The notes under the pieces: generated by a model
The model's database searches: none
Told to the model about the DNA's origin: nothing
What the model saw: only the letters and a program-made list of their open reading frames with translations
Part shown: positions 62,306 to 64,000 of the stretch, piece by piece
Layout of the letters: every line of letters starts with the position of its first letter
How positions within the stretch are numbered: the first letter of the stretch is position 1
DNA from: Promicromonospora iranensis
GTDB lineage: Bacteria > Actinomycetota > Actinomycetes > Actinomycetales > Cellulomonadaceae
Length of the DNA: 64,000 bases
Assembly: GCF_028994775.1 (NCBI RefSeq)
Contig: NZ_JAJQMN010000009.1
Span: 1 to 64,000, forward strand
Direction of reading: 5' to 3'
Position numbers and translations under genes: made by a program

Positions 62306-64000
62306 ATGCTTCTCGCTCTGCCCTGGCCGTCTCTTGCGCGAGCCCGGCAGGCGTACGCGTCCGTACTGGCCTCCGGCCTCGTCCTCGGACTCGCCGTCAC
62401 CACGGTCAGCGCCGCTCCCGCCCTTGCGGCGCCGTCGTCGGGGAGCGCGAGCGCACCCCTGACCGAGCCGCTCGACCCCACCTTCGTGCAGGAGGGCACG
62501 CCGAGCCCGCACGGTGGGCAGGTGGTGATGTGGGGTGAGCGCGAGTGGGCATACAACGGCGCCACGCGAATGGTTCCCGAGGCCCTGCCCGACGGCGTCC
62601 TCGCGACGGCCGTCTCGTCGGACAGCAGCGACCTGCTGGTGCTGCGGAGCGACGGACTGGTCGACGGCTGGGACTCGGCAGGAATGCTCAACCCGACCGC
62701 ACCGCCCGCGGGGACCACGTACACAGCGGTCGCGGCAAGCTCAGGTCGACTTCTCCGGTCCGACGGCGTGATCGTGGACACGGGCGGGAATGTCGCCCTC
62801 ACGCGGCCCGCCGGGGTGGTCTACACCGCGCTGTCCGGTTTCGACGCCCTGCGGTCTGACGGCCTCATCGCCCCGCTCGACGACGACGCCAGCTGTGCCG
62901 ACGCGCGTCGTCCTGGCGCCGGACTGCGATACACGGCGATCAGCAGCGTCCCGGACTACGCCGTGTGGGCGGCAGTGCGGTCCGACGGCGCCCTGGTCTA
63001 CTGCACGACGTCCGGCGGCGCGGTCGTGCGACAGCCCAGCGCGGGGACCCGCTTCGTGGGCGTGGACCGATCGGCGGGCGAGATCCTCGCCGCCACGTCG
63101 GACGGCCAGATCGTGGCGGTCATGGGCGCGCAGCCGCCCGCGGTACCGCAGGGGCGCTCGGTCGTCTCGCTGGCAGCGATCAGCAAGGGAGCCGGCGCCG
63201 CCGTCCTGGACGACGGGTCGATTCTCCGGTGGGGGTTGACCGGCAAGGGGGCGGAGCTGCCGGCGGTGCCCACCGACCGTGCGACATACTCCGCCGTGGA
63301 GAACGGGGCATACAACAGCCATCGCTGGGCGATCATGGTCGGTGATCCAATCCCCGTCGACGTCATCGCGAACATCGCTGAGCCAGCAGGTAGGCCGCTC
63401 CGGGTGACAGATGACCTGCGCGTGGACGCGACGATCCGCTCCGTGGACGGCACTCCTGCGTTCGGGCACGTCGTTGCCGAGGCGATCGGCCCGGACGAGT
63501 TCGAGGACCGATGGCCCCGGCGAGAGACTCTGACCGGGACCATCGGGCTCACACTCGATCCGCGTCTCAGCCGCGGCGACGGGGTCGGCAGGTGGGACGT
63601 TGCGGTCACCTTCGCCGGATCACCGTTCGCAACCACGACCGTGACAGCCTCGACCGAGATGGCGGCGCCGAGCCCGGTGGAGATCGTCGCCGCCGGACCT
63701 ACGACGTGGCGCCAGACCGCACACGAGGGCACACTCTGCTTCGACGTGGTGTCGGAGGATGGATCTCCCATCTGGGGCCACACGTTCGGGCTGGCCGTGG
63801 CGGAGGACCCGACCAAGAGCATCGGCGGCGGGTTCTCACCGCCGGAATGCGTCAACAACCTGGACCTCCGGGCCGGCAGCTGGACCGTGGAGTTCGGGTA
63901 CACAGGCTGGGGCCAAGTCGATTCCGCCGAATGGACCGGGCCGGTGGTCGTACGGGAGCCGGCGGTAAGTGCGCTGCGCGTGAACCTGCCGGCTACCTGG
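62306..64000 (+). CDS. Secreted RSDG-repeat protein, paralogue, 3' end outside window
   Basis: 565 codons, open to the last base. ATG 62306 has GGAG 6 bases upstream, the same arrangement as the paralogue at 59077. Signal peptide at about 10-42 (SVLASGLVLGLAVTTVSA). FVQEGTPSPHGGQVVMWG and VLRSDGLV, LLRSDGVI, ALRSDGLI, AVRSDGAL, ATSDGQIV, VLDDGSILRWG line up with the paralogue's repeats, followed by Ig-like modules. No stop occurs in frame, so the gene continues beyond the window. Confidence 0.85.
   Translation, partial: MLLALPWPSLARARQAYASVLASGLVLGLAVTTVSAAPALAAPSSGSASAPLTEPLDPTFVQEGTPSPHGGQVVMWGEREWAYNGATRMVPEALPDGVLATAVSSDSSDLLVLRSDGLVDGWDSAGMLNPTAPPAGTTYTAVAASSGRLLRSDGVIVDTGGNVALTRPAGVVYTALSGFDALRSDGLIAPLDDDASCADARRPGAGLRYTAISSVPDYAVWAAVRSDGALVYCTTSGGAVVRQPSAGTRFVGVDRSAGEILAATSDGQIVAVMGAQPPAVPQGRSVVSLAAISKGAGAAVLDDGSILRWGLTGKGAELPAVPTDRATYSAVENGAYNSHRWAIMVGDPIPVDVIANIAEPAGRPLRVTDDLRVDATIRSVDGTPAFGHVVAEAIGPDEFEDRWPRRETLTGTIGLTLDPRLSRGDGVGRWDVAVTFAGSPFATTTVTASTEMAAPSPVEIVAAGPTTWRQTAHEGTLCFDVVSEDGSPIWGHTFGLAVAEDPTKSIGGGFSPPECVNNLDLRAGSWTVEFGYTGWGQVDSAEWTGPVVVREPAVSALRVNLPATW

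Overview
The window is very GC-rich DNA with dense, mostly short-spaced genes, Tat signals, ANTAR and SigE-type regulators, an F420-type oxidoreductase and many leaderless-looking starts. All of this fits an actinobacterium. I would guess Micrococcales, perhaps Promicromonosporaceae, from overall style only; there is no rRNA or tRNA gene to test it. It looks like ordinary chromosome: no phage, integrase, insertion sequence or CRISPR array was seen.

Layout. 1-2557: two tandem paralogues with an anti-sigma zinc finger and membrane segment (the first cut by the window edge); the complete one has a sigma-type helix-turn-helix in front and PPG-x-A-K repeats behind. 2524-11746: rlmC, a D,D-carboxypeptidase, DinB, DUF2306, a drug-type ABC exporter with divergent TetR and shared operator, tag, a luciferase-like oxidoreductase and a TetR. 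11897-14310: NYN-LOTUS protein and App1-type phosphatase. 14342-20801: sugar ABC importer, LacI regulator and cytoplasmic GH2 enzyme, tied together by CAACGTTG operators. 20892-24830: acyltransferase, Tat-exported amidase, hsp20 with a CIRCE operator, metF behind a SAM riboswitch. 24926-27980: second sugar ABC importer. 28205-34832: secreted proteins, a 1195-residue NAGPA-metallophosphoesterase protein, ComB-like phosphatase, NUDIX and a stand-alone LuxR HTH. 35035-40050: gcvP-gcvT-gcvH behind a tandem glycine riboswitch, with a palindromic element inserted in frame in gcvP. 40197-58916: mixed metabolic and regulatory genes including LysR/CBU_0592, PAS-ANTAR, SigE with a membrane partner, LMW-PTP, a hydrolase lacking its expected catalytic residues, and anmK. 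59077-64000: two tandem secreted RSDG-repeat proteins, the second running off the window.

Together the genes show one-carbon metabolism under two riboswitches (glycine and SAM), two sugar importers without their own ATPase (implying a shared ATPase elsewhere), envelope and peptidoglycan turnover (carboxypeptidase, amidase, AnmK), and several extracytoplasmic-signal regulators. The best candidates for something new are the sigma/zinc-finger/membrane fusion with PPG-x-A-K repeats, the in-frame palindromic element in gcvP, and the paralogous RSDG-repeat exoproteins.
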